DNA of 64,000 nucleotides from Raphanus sativus (lineage: Eukaryota > Streptophyta > Magnoliopsida > Brassicales > Brassicaceae). Where the stretch lies: positions 37,589,848 to 37,653,847 of the forward strand of contig NC_079512.1 in assembly GCF_000801105.2 (NCBI RefSeq), written 5' to 3'. The position numbers and the translations under genes were made by a program. This document shows, in pieces, positions 1-13,400 of this stretch (positions within the stretch are counted from its first letter, which is position 1; each line of letters opens with the position of its first letter). The notes under the pieces are model-generated. The model searched no databases. It was not told the origin of the DNA and worked only from the letters and a program-made list of their open reading frames with translations.

Positions 1-1412
1 CTCAATTGCGCGTGGCCTTCTCCATGTCCCCATTTGCATACATCACCCTTCTCCTGCCTCTTTTCACATTCTTCTTCGTATTATTCCTTTTGAACCAATC
101 ACTACTATTAATTCTTCAACATGTCCAATTGATATTAATTAGGTCCAACATATTTTATAACTGTATTTAAATGATTTATCTAAATATCATTTAACCACCT
201 TAGATAACCACCTTCTAAAAGTTATTAAAATCCACGTTATAACTGTTCCTACCAAAAACAGTTACTTTTTTCTTTCAAATAAAGTTTTTGAATTTATCAG
301 AAGGTCTGTGATTTGGAAAATAAACGAAATACCATTTCCATGATACAATTTTTAGAAAATATACATAGGATATTATATTTCTTATGAAACTTTAAAAGTT
401 AACTAATATTAATATTAATTAATGGTGGAAGCGGGTTACTATTAAAATTTAATTTTATGATTGACGGAGTTTAACCGGTTTAAGTGAATTTTTAATAGAA
501 ATAAATATTCATATAAACTCATTTAGTTTAACGGGTTTTAAATAGGTTATTCGAATAAAAAATATTTATTAAATGTGATTCTACTTAAAGTTAGTGAAGA
601 CCATTTTAACCCAACTATATATATAACAGAATATGTTAAACAATATTTCTTTAAACATTTTTCAAAAAAATTATTCGGTTTTAGTTGCGGGTTGAGTTTG
701 ATATTAATTTTCGAATATAATAATTTAAGAANNNNNNNNNNNNNNNNNNNNNNNNNNNNNNNNNNNNNNNNNNNNNNNNNNNNNNNNNNNNNNNNNNNNN
801 NNNNNNNNNNNNNNNNNNNNNNNNNNNNNNNTACTAATTTATAACCAATTAGGTAAGATAAATAAAATCTAATATTATTAATATAAAATTTCGTTTATAA
901 GTATATAAGAATTATCTTATTTTTCTAAAAAAAAATTATATGATTTATCACATTAATTTATGACCAATCAGGTAATATAAAATATAATCTAATATTGTTA
1001 ATTGTTAATATAAAATTCGTTTTAATTATATAATAACTCAAATAACTAAAATTATGGAGAACATGACACATAATTAAAATCACTTCATAAATAATAGTAT
1101 AGATATAGAATCATATCTCAAGTTTTTTTTTTTTTGGAAAAGAATCATATCTCAAGTTGCGTTTGGCTTTGATACGATAATAAAAGAGAAAGGGACAACC
1201 TAACCAACGCCTATAATCTGACATGTAAAAAATTAATAAAACAATTAGCCTCTCATCTTTGAGCCATCACTAGCTAGCTGTACGTATGGCTCTTTCTGCC
1301 CTTACCCTCCAAACTTACTTGCTTCTCTTCTCTGCTACATTTTAAAACTTATTTGTTTGCTTCTCTGCCTCATTTTGCCTAAAACACTTGGTTCTTTTCA
1401 AGGAACTATTAG
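1..1412. other. AT-rich intergenic DNA, no gene seen
   Basis: This is very AT-rich non-coding DNA downstream of the CYP90C1 gene. It contains the assembly gap, two diverged copies of a roughly 70-base unit (about 835-900 and 955-1025, each with a CTAATATT-type core followed by TTAATATAAAATT), and a short direct repeat pair around a poly-T insert at 1107-1158. No open frame has coding character. Confidence 0.6.
732..831. other. Assembly gap of 100 N
   Basis: Exactly 100 consecutive N characters. This is a conventional scaffold gap of nominal length, so the true distance between its flanks is unknown. The frame reading into it from 575 is meaningless. Confidence 0.99.
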
Positions 1413-4400
1413 CTAATGATCTTCAACTGAGATAGGAGAGGTCCTCTCCACGGGAGTCACTCGGATCGGAAGCCTCCGCTTCATCTTGACCGTTGGAAAT
1501 GACACGATCTCGTCTTTCTCGGCTGTCCAACTACATGTACAAGTTACAACATTACAATTGACTTAGTTATATCGTAATGTAAGATAATTAAATAATGAAT
1601 GTAGTAAGTACATCATCAAAGACGGTATGCTTTGGTAGAACGTAATTATCTTTGTCGTCTGCAACTTACACTGTTATACACATGCACTTATTCAAGCGTG
1701 GATAATCGGATTTTAGAATGGGTTATGCCACTAGTGCTAAGTTACATGCCCCAGTCTATTGGCTGGACTAAGTTATGAATTTTTGATGTAAATTTCAAGT
1801 CATTTATGGGCTTACCTGTACCGGGTTACGAGTTGGTGAAGAAAGATGGATATTTCGAGCTTTGATAGTTCTAAACCGGGACATAGCCTTTGCCCACCAC
1901 CAAAGGGTGTGAAGCAAATATTACTGTTTGACATTCCATTAATCCTCTGCAAAAAAAGATAAGTACTAGATATTAGTAGTGGAAATTCGATAATCAACCA
2001 AACCAACCATGATGTTTATAAATTATAGTGTTATTAACGATAGGAAGTAGTCACGTACATCCCATCTCCACGGATCGAATTGATAAGGATTCTCATAAAT
2101 GTCTTCATCCATGTGAACTGATATGAATGAAGCCAATACACACCATCCTTTTGGTATCAAGTAACCTGCAATGACCCACCAAGTCTTATATCCAAGTATA
2201 TCATAAATTACTTCGAATTCATATAAGATAAGCATGCATACATATGTGATTTCATTTTATCATATAAAGTCGAGACCTAATCCTAATGTGTGCTAATCGT
2301 AAATTAACATATATACCTTTAATTTCCACATCTTTAAGAGCCTTCCTCCACACACCGTTAATGATATTAGCCATTCTCAATGTTTCATTTATCACCTGTT
2401 TGCGATTCGAGAGGTCAAAAATAAATTAAAATTTACAAAGCAATTAAACATTCATTAGTTCTTTCTAATATAATTGGTAGCTTATTTTGACTAGTGGCAC
2501 TCACGTTTTGAGTAAAAGAGAGAGACATATAATCTGACCAATTGTATTCTTTTCCCGACTCCGATTTACGCATCTTCATCTCCATATTCTCCTCCTGCAT
2601 TCAAATATATTTATAATAAAATCTATATTAAAATATAATATTTTTAAATGAGAAAAAAATTAGATAACGCGTTTTGATTGAAACATTAATGAGGGAGTTG
2701 AAAACAAAGCGTGCTTCTTGACGTGAAACGCTGTTTTGACAAGCGGTGTGGTCGCTCGTACAGACAAAGACGTTAATTCAAATCGTCCTCTTCCGACACT
2801 GTCCACACCGCTTTTTAAATCCTACGGTTCCTAAACTCTCACGTGTCTCTTCCCTTCCCACACGTGCGTGTACTCTCTAGTGTCACGTCAAGAAGACTTT
2901 CGATAGTTACGTGACACGGAAACAAAAGTCAAAACCCTTTCCTTTGGCCCCACATCTAGTTCCACTTCCACTATCTAGAGCTAAAATCTCAGCGGTTAAA
3001 ATCATTTCAAAAGACAAAAACATCAGAAGCTACGGTCCGAAGACGTCGACAATATGCATTTAGAGACACACACACGTGTGGTGGGTGCTGTGGAAGTTTG
3101 TATACCAATACGTACCACGAGTTTGGCTAGAGCGACGGGATTGTCGCTTAGGAATTTGACAGCCAACGTCATCGCCGTTGGCATCGTTTCCTCTCCGGGT
3201 ATCATCATCTCTACGATCTTTCCGCTGACGAAATCTAACGGCTGAGATTGCTTATCCGAACCACCACCGTCGTTAACGTCTCTTAAAAGCACATCCACCG
3301 CGTCATTCGCTGGAGAATTTGTCCTCTCGATCGTAGCCTCTTGTCTCTCCTCCACAACCTTCTTAACTATCTTTATTAAGCTCTCTTTCGCCTGCATGGT
3401 TAACTCAAAAATTAGAGTCCTAAATAAGTTACATGCAAACGTGACTAACCAAAAAAAAAATCAAATAGTTGATATATTGATATGCTTATATAACACATAA
3501 GAAATATATATGATGACCTTTAAAGATTTATAAAGTCTAGTGCCCGGGAATCTGATGGGGATACAAATCAATCCCTTGATGAATTCTTCAAACTCGAGCT
3601 TTAGAATATCCAAATCTTCACCAGGAGATATGCTCATCAGCAGTTTTACTAATATCTCAAACGTCATCTACAAAAATTAACATTATATATATAGATTAAG
3701 TGTTGAACATACTTAATTCAAATAGATGTAGTTCAATGGGTTGCGCACCGTGATATCTATCAAAGTTCTAACTTCCTTAATTAAATAAAACGTAATACCT
3801 TTTTGATCTCATCTTGGACATGAACCAAGGGAAGTTGAGACCAAGAAGTTAAAGTGAGACCAACCGAGGCCTCAATGTCTCGAGTTATCCTCTCCTTGAG
3901 GTGAGGGGATCTAAGGAACGCGCTAACAAGCGTGTGTAGCCTCTTTTGATGAGGTCCATTGATGCTGAGAATAGAGTTTTCTCCAAGTAGTTCAGTGATT
4001 GATTTAGGGTATGCAGGGACAAATGTGTTCCCATGGTTTTGGAGCACCACTTTGTTAACCTCTGCATCGGTTGATATTATGATTGGTGTCCCTATTATGT
4101 TCGTCTTGAACACCTTCCCGTACCTATATGGTTTACATGCAGAAAGATTTCCGTAAGAAAAATGAAACTACCACATCCCAAATTCAAAGGAAGTGTATGA
4201 CTATGGTCTACCACATCCGATCAAATTCGGTATAACATTTGGTAGGAAAACTTTATGCTAAACTACTCATATACAAATTTCCAATACTATCAATTATACA
4301 AAAACCTAAATCGGCATTGCAGTAATCATTATTATATGTCAGTAGTTGCAGTCCGAACAGTAGACTAACGAGTCAGAAAACGTATCATTATACATCATTT

Positions 4401-5591
4401 TCACACTCAATAATCAATATAAACTCTCTATATGTAAAATATAAAAACGACATGGAATATAGCAGAAGGTAATAAATCAGCGGGACTTTTTTTTTGGCAA
4501 TCAGTGGGTATTCAAGAGGACCCATATATTGAGAAAATAATAATATAGCAGAAGACACCAACAACGATGTCTAGTGTATTATAATTAAAAAACATAGGAA
4601 AACAATATAGAATAGAAGAGATAAATATGACACATGAAGTGTGAATTCAATCATCCAAAAAAACAAAAAAAAACAAGATCCTTCGCTTGAACTCTTTTGG
4701 CCAAGAACACGAAGACAGGTTGGTTTTGTCAGACTTTCTTTTAATGATAAAATTTATGTTTCGACCAAGAGTTTAAATTTATTTATTAGGAATCCCCCCA
4801 CCCCCACCCAACCAAAAAAAGGATTTGTACATATTTAAACTCATTAAACTCCTAACTATTTCCTTTTGCCTAGAAAAGATTAGGGGATTGTTGGTGTTAG
4901 CATGCTTTCGTTTGTAATTTAATTTAGAAAAGAAAACATAAGTTTGAAAGTTAAAAAAACATAAGTTTGCTACTCTGCGGTTACGTACTAAAAAGATGGA
5001 CATGGAATAAATCGGTGGAAACTTATTTATAAGAACACGAACAAAGAACAGCCTCACTGGACTAATTCACTATGAAGCATTTAATTTATTTATGTTTTGT
5101 GTGTAGTGTAGTCTTTGAAGAAACTTTGAATAGTCTATGAAGATTTTTTTTTTCTTTTTTACAATCGTGTGTTAATAGTTTTAACTCAAATATCTTTTAT
5201 AAATTAAAGGATTTGATAGAAACAGTATTATTTTATTATAATTTCTGGTAAAAACGAATTAATACAAAAAGACTTACAAAGACTTTCGTTTGTCCATGAA
5301 GGAAACAGGCCGAGAAGAATATCCACAAGCAATAAAGGTTAGGGTTTCTCCGATCACCGGCCATCCTAAGCTTCCCTTCGGAATCATTCCCTTCTTCTTC
5401 TCAGTCTCTTCTTGTTTGTCTTCATTTCTTGTTTTCGAGTTTGTTAAACGGAACCAGATCCATGAACGGAGAAGAACTCCGGCCGTCAAAACCAAGAAAC
5501 CGACGATCCAATATTCCATGAAACCAGATGGCGAAGAAAGATTTTCCGGCGACCAGAAAAGACTTAATTTTGCCGGAGAATACATGAACAA
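1413..5591 (-). CDS. CYP90C1: Cytochrome P450 CYP90C1 (ROTUNDIFOLIA3), brassinosteroid C-23 hydroxylase
   Basis: An ER-anchored P450 of brassinosteroid biosynthesis. Family knowledge: CYP90C1, with CYP90D1, C-23-hydroxylates brassinosteroid precursors and controls leaf elongation. I read nine coding exons with GT-AG junctions: 5591-5278, 4123-3799, 3667-3518, 3391-3116, 2594-2505, 2395-2317, 2165-2059, 1946-1816 and 1530-1413. They sum to 1590 bases, or 529 residues, in one frame. Visible marks are an N-terminal hydrophobic anchor (residues about 28-45, [12 protein letters not shown]), the I-helix region ([12 protein letters not shown]), the K-helix ExxR (NETLRMAN), the FDPWRW segment and the haem-ligand loop [10 protein letters not shown]. 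The protein matches Arabidopsis ROT3 along its whole length, including the end (SPISVEDH). Intron 1 is long, about 1.15 kb. A TATA-like ATATAAG motif lies near 5781-5787 on this strand. It looks intact and functional. Confidence 0.95.
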
Positions 5592-7172
5592 ATACCAAAA
5601 GACGTTAATAACATGCCACAGCGCATGATGCTATAACATACATATTTATGAGGAGATACTAGAGAATTAGGTTTCTCAAATCTCAAAAAGCCATGCATTT
5701 AAGAGAAAGTGAGAATAAATATTTGCAGAGCTAAAGCTATGGTGATGTCATTTTCAATGGGGCCGAAACAGAGGAATCCCTTATATAACATCCACTTTTC
5801 TCGTCTCTCACCATATACATCCCAATGGTCTTTGTCACGCGTAAAAGCTTGTAAAGCAGTTAGTTACTGATTATATTAATATATTAACGTAAATCAGAAC
5901 GTTAATTACTTACTTACTAGTAGTATTTATTTTGAAATACCCGGTATATGCGGTCATATTTATTGAAAATTTGATTACAATAAAAACGTTGATTTAAATA
6001 TGTTAAAAGATCTTCACGTACTTTTCTAATAATACCACATGTACTTTTGTCGACATGTAGTCCGATCACTGATTATCATTTTGTGTGGCTGTCATGATTT
6101 TTTTTTTAACAATCTAAGGTTCCGAATGGGAAAAGCAGTTCAAATGTTGTAGATCAAGCGGATCATGAAGATCAAGCAGGACAAATGCAGATCAAGCGGA
6201 TCATGCAAGACAGATGCAGATCAAGCAGGAGAAATTATTTTAGAAATTATGAATGATAAAAGCAGTTCAAAAAATGCAGATCATATATTTAAACAATTAA
6301 AACTACACCAAAATATCAAAACACATAATGAAAAAATACATAAACAAATATAAAATAATTTAATGATTTGCCTATAATATATCCGCAATATTATCTTTAA
6401 TTTTTGTCATATGATATATATATAATATATATATAAATATTAGTTGAGCTAATTAGTAACAAATTTAAGTAATTATATAAAATATGTCATAAAAATTTAT
6501 ACTATATCTGCTTACAACTGTTTGTAAAAAAAATAACTATATTTATAAGCATAACATAAAAATTTAAATTATATATGTATAGTTACAAATATATTTATAA
6601 GAGTAATTATAATTGATAGGATAAAACAAAATCTATGATATTAGTCTTAAACATATCATATATATAGTTTTCCAATTAAATATACTTATTACTATATATT
6701 ATATTTGATAAAAATAATAATATAAATTAAATAAATATAAATAAAATAACAATAAAAGTAATCATTCTATGCTGGAAATAAATGAAGCACAACACTAATA
6801 CATCAAAACATAAAAATACGACATTTTTTTAACTTACATCCTACATCACAAGAGTTTTTAAAAATTATAATTTAACAAAATAAATATAAAATATAGTTTA
6901 ATCTTAAGCTAGAGATTATTAATGAAATACAACACAGTTTAGCCGGTAGACACAACACAACACAACATTTTTTTATAGAAATTTTACTTTTTGTTGTTAA
7001 AAACTTTTTTTGAATGACTGTATAGAAATAGAACTAATAAACAGTAAATGGATTATATCTATAGTTGATAGATCATTATTTTCGGAATCAATTTATATCA
7101 AGTAAAATTGTTTATTGGCTAATAACATGGTAAAAAAGTAGAACAACATCAAAAATGTGGTGGGTAGAAAAG
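5592..7172. other. Upstream region of CYP90C1 and AT-rich intergenic DNA
   Basis: The first 200 bases hold the likely leader and a TATA-like motif (TTATATAAG on the minus strand near 5780-5788). The rest is AT-rich and non-coding, apart from a small GATCAAGC-type minisatellite at 6151-6230. No gene seen. Confidence 0.55.
6151..6230. repeat. Short GATCAAGC minisatellite
   Basis: The core AGATCAAGCxGGA recurs four times in 80 bases (AGATCAAGCGGATCATG, AGATCAAGCAGGA, AGATCAAGCGGATCATG, AGATCAAGCAGGA). It alternates two variants separated by ACA(A/G)ATGC-type spacers. The GC content is clearly above the surrounding DNA. The 62-codon frame across it is only the repeat read as protein. Confidence 0.7.
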
Positions 7173-8722
7173 GGAAAATTCCTTAAAAATACACAGACTG
7201 AATTTTCTTTTGCTGAAAAAATACACGAACTTTTTTGACTTCCCAAAAAATACACAAACTAATTTGATTGTCCATAAAATACACAAACTTTTGAATTTTG
7301 AAGGTTCACATCTCGATTTTAACGGTGTAAACAGTGACTAACAGAATAGTAAGACGCCGTTAACTCTGATTAAAAAGTTCATGTATTTTATGGACAACCA
7401 AAATTAGTTCGTGTATTTTTCGGGAAGCCTAAAAAGTTCGTGTATTTTTTCAGCAAAGGAAATTTAGTATGTGTATTTTTAAAGAATTTTCAAATGGAGT
7501 TTGGATATTTCATATACTATTCAGAGGCTGAATATCTGGACCCAATACATATCCAAAATTTTATATTTGTAAACTTTCGGTTTGGTTTTGGACCAGATAT
7601 TTTCCGATCTGAAAAATCCAGATCCGGAAAAAAACGGCCCAAACCCGACCCAAAGACCTGAAAAAAAAACACATTCTCTATCACATGATACATGTCTGAA
7701 ATTTTATATTTGTAAACTTTCGGTTTGATTTTTGGACCGAATATTTCCGGGTCAGTTCTGATTCAAGTTTTTGAATCCGGCTAGACATTTTAGCCGGATT
7801 CAAAAACTTGAATCGGAACTGACCCAAAAATATTCTGTCCAAAACCAAACCAAAAGTTTACAAATATTTGTTGAGTCCAATTTAGTCAAAATCTATCATA
7901 TATATCTAAAAATTCACAAACAACTCTAAATTTTACATTGAAAGTTTCATATTAATTAAAAATATTTCTGTTACAAAAACAAAACTAAAAAATATTGCAA
8001 AAATAATAACAAAATTGTTAGCAGAAAGATCTTGTCGGATTGAATCTATTCGTGTCGATTTTATTAGGCTCAGGTCTATTCGGATCAGTTCTTTTTGGTT
8101 TCAATTCTTTCAAGTAGAAGAGTTTTGGACCCAACAAATATTTGTAAACTTTCGGTTTGGTTTTGGACTGAATATTTTTGGGTCAGTTCCAATCCAAGTT
8201 TTTGAATCCGGCTAAAATGTCAAGATTAGGTCTAGATATTTTAGCCGGATTCAAAAACTTGGATCGAAATTGATCCGAAAATATTCGGTCCAAAACCAAA
8301 CCGAAAGTTTACAAATATAAAATTTTGGATCTGTATTGGGTCCAAATATTTAGCATCTGAATAGGATATGAAATATCCAAACTCCATTTGAAAATTCCTT
8401 AAAAATACACATACTAAATTTCCTTTGCTGAAAAAATACACGAAGTTTTTAGGCTTCCCGAAAAATACACGAACTAATTTTGGTTGTCCATAAAATACAT
8501 GAACTTTTTATTCAGAGTTAACGGCGTCTAACAGCGTCTTACTATTCTGTTAGTCACTGTTTACACCGTTAAAATCGAGGTGTGAAACCTTCAAAATTCA
8601 AAAGTTCGTGTATTTTATTGACAATCAAAATTAGTTTGTGTATTTTTTAGGAAGCCAAAAAAGTTCGTGTATTTTTTCAGCAAAAGAAATTCAGTCTGTG
8701 TATTTTTAAGGAATTTTCCCGG
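7173..8722. mobile_element. Nested foldback / inverted-repeat element, about 1.55 kb
   Basis: The outer ends are inverted copies: GAAAATTCCTTAAAAATAC at the left returns reversed at the right end near 8700-8722. The outer arms (about 7173-7600 and 8295-8722) share motifs such as AAAATACACGAACT, AACGGTGTAAACAGTGA and GGAGTTTGGATATTTC. Each outer arm is itself an inverted repeat, in which AAAATACACxAACT blocks reverse around the AACGGTGTAAAC centre. Two further palindromes sit inside (7708-7865 and 8140-8316), both with GTAAACTTTCGGTTT...AATCCGGCT arms. No transposase is encoded. The small frames starting MYFFSKGNLVCVFL, one on each strand, are the two arms read as protein. It resembles non-autonomous Mutator-like or foldback elements. 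Confidence 0.8.
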
Positions 8723-10485
8723 GTAGAAAAATAGGCAGGTCTCCTGCTTTTTGCAGTAAAAGACAAAAAAATTAATCCATAGACAGATTTCCTGCTTTTA
8801 TTTTCTAAAACATAAAAAATAGTGAATGGCTTTTGTAGGACAGAAAAAAAGCAATATGCAGGACATCTGTCCTTCTCCTACCTCTCCATTCACACTCTAA
8901 AGTCCACATTTATTGTTTAGGAGGGCAAAATAAATGTCATAAATGTTGTAATGGAATGAATGAGGAACATAATTTGGGAGCGGCTATTGAGCCACGCTTA
9001 GGCTCATTTTTAGACAGTAGATAGCTACATCTCACACCCCAGCCAATTTTCTTTATTCAATTAATATTTATTGTATTTAACACTAGTACTGTTTATCTAT
9101 TTATAGAAAATACTTTGTACATCTATCAATATATTAATCTATAAACCCAATTTGATGCTACTATAGATCGAACTAAGAAAGTAAAAGCTGATTAAATGCA
9201 TTGAGAAATATACGGAATGCTTTTACGTTTTGAAACAATGATGACATAAGTTCACTAGTTAATTCATGATCCTATTATACTTTGATAAATCATGATAGCC
9301 ACACTAAATGATAATCGGTGCCACTGTATGATCAATGAGATGTGTGTACCCGTACTTGTGTTTCTTTTTTGGTCATCATGTACCCGCACTTGTTATTAGA
9401 TAAACTATAGAGTGTATTATGAACAACTTGATCCAACTTTAGTTTTGGGTGGTGTGATTACTATCACATGTGATTGGAGAGCTTTTGCTGGTTCCCTCTT
9501 TTAACTTTAGACTTAATAACATCCAAGAGTGACATTAACTAATCGAATAAATGTCTGATATAAAGCTGAGGTACACACGTTAATACAAGGTCGGTCCACA
9601 ATTAACTAATCAGAAAACTTTCAGCCTAATGCGTGTATATTATTAATACTTGACTCAATAACTTTAAATTAACTAGGCTGGAGCTAGGCTAGACTCACTC
9701 CACAGATAGTGTTTCGAGCAGTGAACCATTTTGCAGTGAGTATATGTGTACATTAAAAACAAAATGAAGTAAGAATACCGGATGTAGACAAGTGAGGATT
9801 CATTTCTCATGTCTTTTGATAATTAATAAACTTTTAAAACAGAATCACAGCCATTGTAAAGCAGTTTTTTAGTTTGAATCTAATTGAACATTTCTTTTGA
9901 AAAAAAGATTTTGATTTTTTTTTTTTTTTTTTAACTCAACTTCAACTTTCATTCACCAACAAAAGAATACATAATTTCACCACATTAGCGGTTCGACCAC
10001 ATTTACATACTGAGTAGTCTAGTATCGCATGATTACATACTTCAACTTCCATCCATCAAAAAAGATTTTGATGGATGGATGCTGTTACAAGAATTAAGTT
10101 GTGTTGTTTTCTTGTTTGCATGGATCAGTTTGTATGTGGTGTTTCGTTTGTCGGTTGTCAGTATTTCCAGTTGCAATAATAAAGTAAATGGAAAGAAGCA
10201 GGCAACAGAGCATAGTAGTAGAGAATCAAAATAATAGATTGACTTGTCACAGTCAAATCAACCCTTTGCTGATTTTGAAACACTAAAAATCATTTACTCA
10301 CAACGCCATTGACTACGTCTCTCTCTGTGTCTCCACTGTTCATCACTGACATCTCTAGTGTCACAATCTCTTTCAATTACAAATTGTAAAAAAAAAGTTA
10401 ATTGGATAACTATAAAAAGTGTATACATAATAACGGTAAAAAAAAAGAATCCAGAGGTTTTTTGAAAACAAACAACACAAAAGTC
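8723..10485. other. Intergenic DNA with retroposon scars
   Basis: No coding frame seen. It contains a micro-insert flanked by 15-base direct repeats (9345-9393, one mismatch) and the 142-base poly-T-led insert at 9916-10057. The final part before 10486 is the likely 3' untranslated region of the minus-strand methylthiotransferase gene. Confidence 0.5.
9916..10057 (-). mobile_element. Short retroposon with poly-A tail and 15-bp target-site duplication
   Basis: A 142-base insert lies between two perfect 15-base direct repeats, AAAAAAGATTTTGAT at 9901-9915 and 10058-10072. On the minus strand it ends in a poly-A tail (the T run starting at 9916) preceded by GTTGAAGTTGAGTT. A perfect long target-site duplication plus an A tail is the signature of LINE-driven retroposition. 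I see no convincing pol III A box, so a 5'-truncated LINE or an unusual SINE are both possible. Confidence 0.75.
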
Positions 10486-13400
10486 TTAACTTGCGCAAGA
10501 CGCAACAAGAGCATCGACACCAACATCGTGAAACAAGGACATTTTACTAATCGCTAGAGCTTCTCCGTACAAAGACGCCCTCGACGATCTCTCTATCCTA
10601 ACCTCCACGAAGTCACCAACTTCAGGACTCCTCTTCAGATCACCATCTTTGTCTTTATCAAAAAGAGGCTTTCTAACAAACGAAACTCGATGTCCTTTAT
10701 CTGTTTTCCCCATCAGTTCTGTCTCGGGAGCTCTCTTGTTCGGCCCTTCCACCAGAACTAACTGAACCGAACCCACCTGAGAGTCGTAACACGGACCTGT
10801 TGTCTCACGGAACGCTTGTATGAGTTCAGTTAAACGTCTCTGCTTCACTTCCTCGGGAACGTCGTCCGTGTAGTTCCTGTGAGCGTGCGTCTTCTCCCTC
10901 ATGCTGTATGCAAACATATACGCCATGTCGTATCCAACTGCTCTCACTAGGCTAAGTGTTTCTTGGTGCTCTTCTTCGGTTTCTCCACAGAAGCCTGCCA
11001 ATTCAGAATATTCACGGGTAACAATTTGGCTGAGTTTTGATAAAGGTAATGGTGACCAATACAATGTAAACAACAACTAGTGCTGGGCATTCGGGTTTCA
11101 GTTCAGGTAAGGTTAGTCGGGTTTCGGGTTGATAGGATCCGTTTAGGAACCGAACATTTTTCGGACAGGATTGGTTCGGATAATATTGGGTTCAGATTGG
11201 GTTTCTATCTTTTTTACAAAACCCAAAACATAACCGAATTATAAATGATTCGGGTTCAAAACCAAAAAAAACATTAAACCAAAAGAATATTTGGAAATTC
11301 ACGTTTTTTAAATATTTATCGATTCATAAATTATATTTTATACATGATAGTTTTAAAATTATATAATCAATATTTTCATTATATTTAGGATATTCAAATA
11401 CCGTATATTCGGTTCTTGGTATAGTTCTGGTTGGTTTCGGTTTCGGGGTTTAGAAAGATAGGAACCGTTATTTTCAGTCCGGTTTGGTTTCTGTTTTTTC
11501 GGTTCGGTTTCCGGTTTCCGATAAAATGCCCATGACTACCAACAACCTAGTTGAAAACATCTAAAAACATGACAAAAGAGTTCAAGCAATTTTTTTTTTT
11601 GAGTAAAGCTTACCGGTTATGAAATCGCTGGTTATAGCCACGTCAGGTATAATACTCCGAATCTTCTTAACAAGATCCAAGTAAGCTTCTCTGGTGTATC
11701 CTCTCTTCATCCTCTCAAGTATTCTACTATTACCAGACTGTGCAGGAAGATGGATGAGATTACAGATGTTATGCCTATCTCTCATCATATACAGCAGATC
11801 ATCCGGGTAATCCTTAGGATGAGGAGAAGTAAACCTAAACCTCATCTCAGGAAACTCCAAAGAGAGTCTGTCCAAGAGATCAGCAAACCTCAAACCCATG
11901 TTTTTAACCTTACACCTGCTCGAGAACCCTTCACTGTACTCCCACTTACCCCCTCCCGAGGACTCAGGATCAGACGAGTCATCGTTGTAGCTGTTCACGT
12001 TCTGTCCTAAGAGAGTAACTTCTTTCACACCAGACTCCCACAGCTCCTTAACCTCGCGGACGATGGACTCCACGGGACGCGACCGCTCTCTCCCTCTCGT
12101 GAACGGAACAATGCAGAAAGCACACATGTTGTTGCATCCTCTCATGACCGATACAAAAGCCGTAATAGCGTTCTGTGAGATTCTCACTGGAGTTATGTCT
12201 GCGTAAGTTTCTTCGAGAGACAGAAGAGTGTTGATTCCCTTCTGTCCGTAGTCCACTTCTTCCAGTAACCTCGGGAGGTCTCTATAAGCATCAGGACCAC
12301 ACACCACATCAACCATTTTATCAGAGTCTAAGATCTTGTCCTTTAGCCTCTCGGCCATACATCCCAAGACGACGACTTTGGGAGGTTTGAGAGACTTCGC
12401 TCTCCCTTCGCGGACGTTGGCTTTCCACTCGCGTTTTAGGAACCAGAAGTAGTTGAGCCTCTGCCACACTCTCTGCTCCGCGTTGTCTCGGATAGCACAA
12501 GTGTTGATGAAGATGACTTCGGCGGCCTCGGGGTCGGTTACTACTTCTTTGTAGCCGGAGTTTTTCATGATGGAGAGGACTATCTCCATGTCGTTTATGT
12601 TCATCTGACATCCATATGTTTCGTGATAGATCCTACCTTTTGAGGATGATGAAATGTCTGAGTCTGGTGCGCAACTAAAAACAAGACAGAACCAGGAATG
12701 TATTAGTAAAGATTGGTGCGCAAACACATGGCTTCTGCAACTAAATTTGGAGCTTTAATCATCTAAAGTTCGACACTTCTAATGGTTAAACACCAATTCT
12801 TTCAAAAACAGAGCTTTAGTAATAGCATGTAAAGGTCCAGACTTTGAACACCCAACGAATACACAAACTTGCACAATCTATGGATTGATGGATCTCTAAT
12901 AATCTAAAGTTGGAGACTTTATGGGTTCTTGATTGATCAATCAATGGCTGACACCACTTATTAGGTTATAAAGCAAACGAGATTCTTTGAAAAAAAAACA
13001 GAGCCTTAGGATGTAAAGGTGTAGACTTTGAATACCAACGAATACAAAACTTGCACAATCAATGGATTAGTGAGCAGTCACATGACTTCTGCAACTAAAT
13101 TGGAACTCTAATCATCTAAAGTTCGAAACTTTCAATGGCGTGGTGTTCAAAAACAGAGCTTTAAGCTCCATAGAAGACTTACTCAGATTCGGTTTGTGGA
13201 GCAGTAAGGGAAGTTTGAGCTTTGGAGATGAATTGGTGGAGGCTCGGCCCATCGAACTTACCGGAACCGGCAGTTTGGGAAACAGAGAAACTTCTGGAAA
13301 GATCTAATGAGAACCCTTTCTTCCTCTTGATCGAATTCTGTGTGAGACGATAGCAGGGAGGCAGAAGAGCAGAAGGAAGAAGAAGAAGAAGCGTGGTTTA

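Noticed and set aside
7440..8441. Three short frames with similar FVNFRFGFG segments (7440-7661, 8015-8215, 8241-8441)
   Set aside because: They are reads of the arms of the foldback element in different orientations, not conserved genes.
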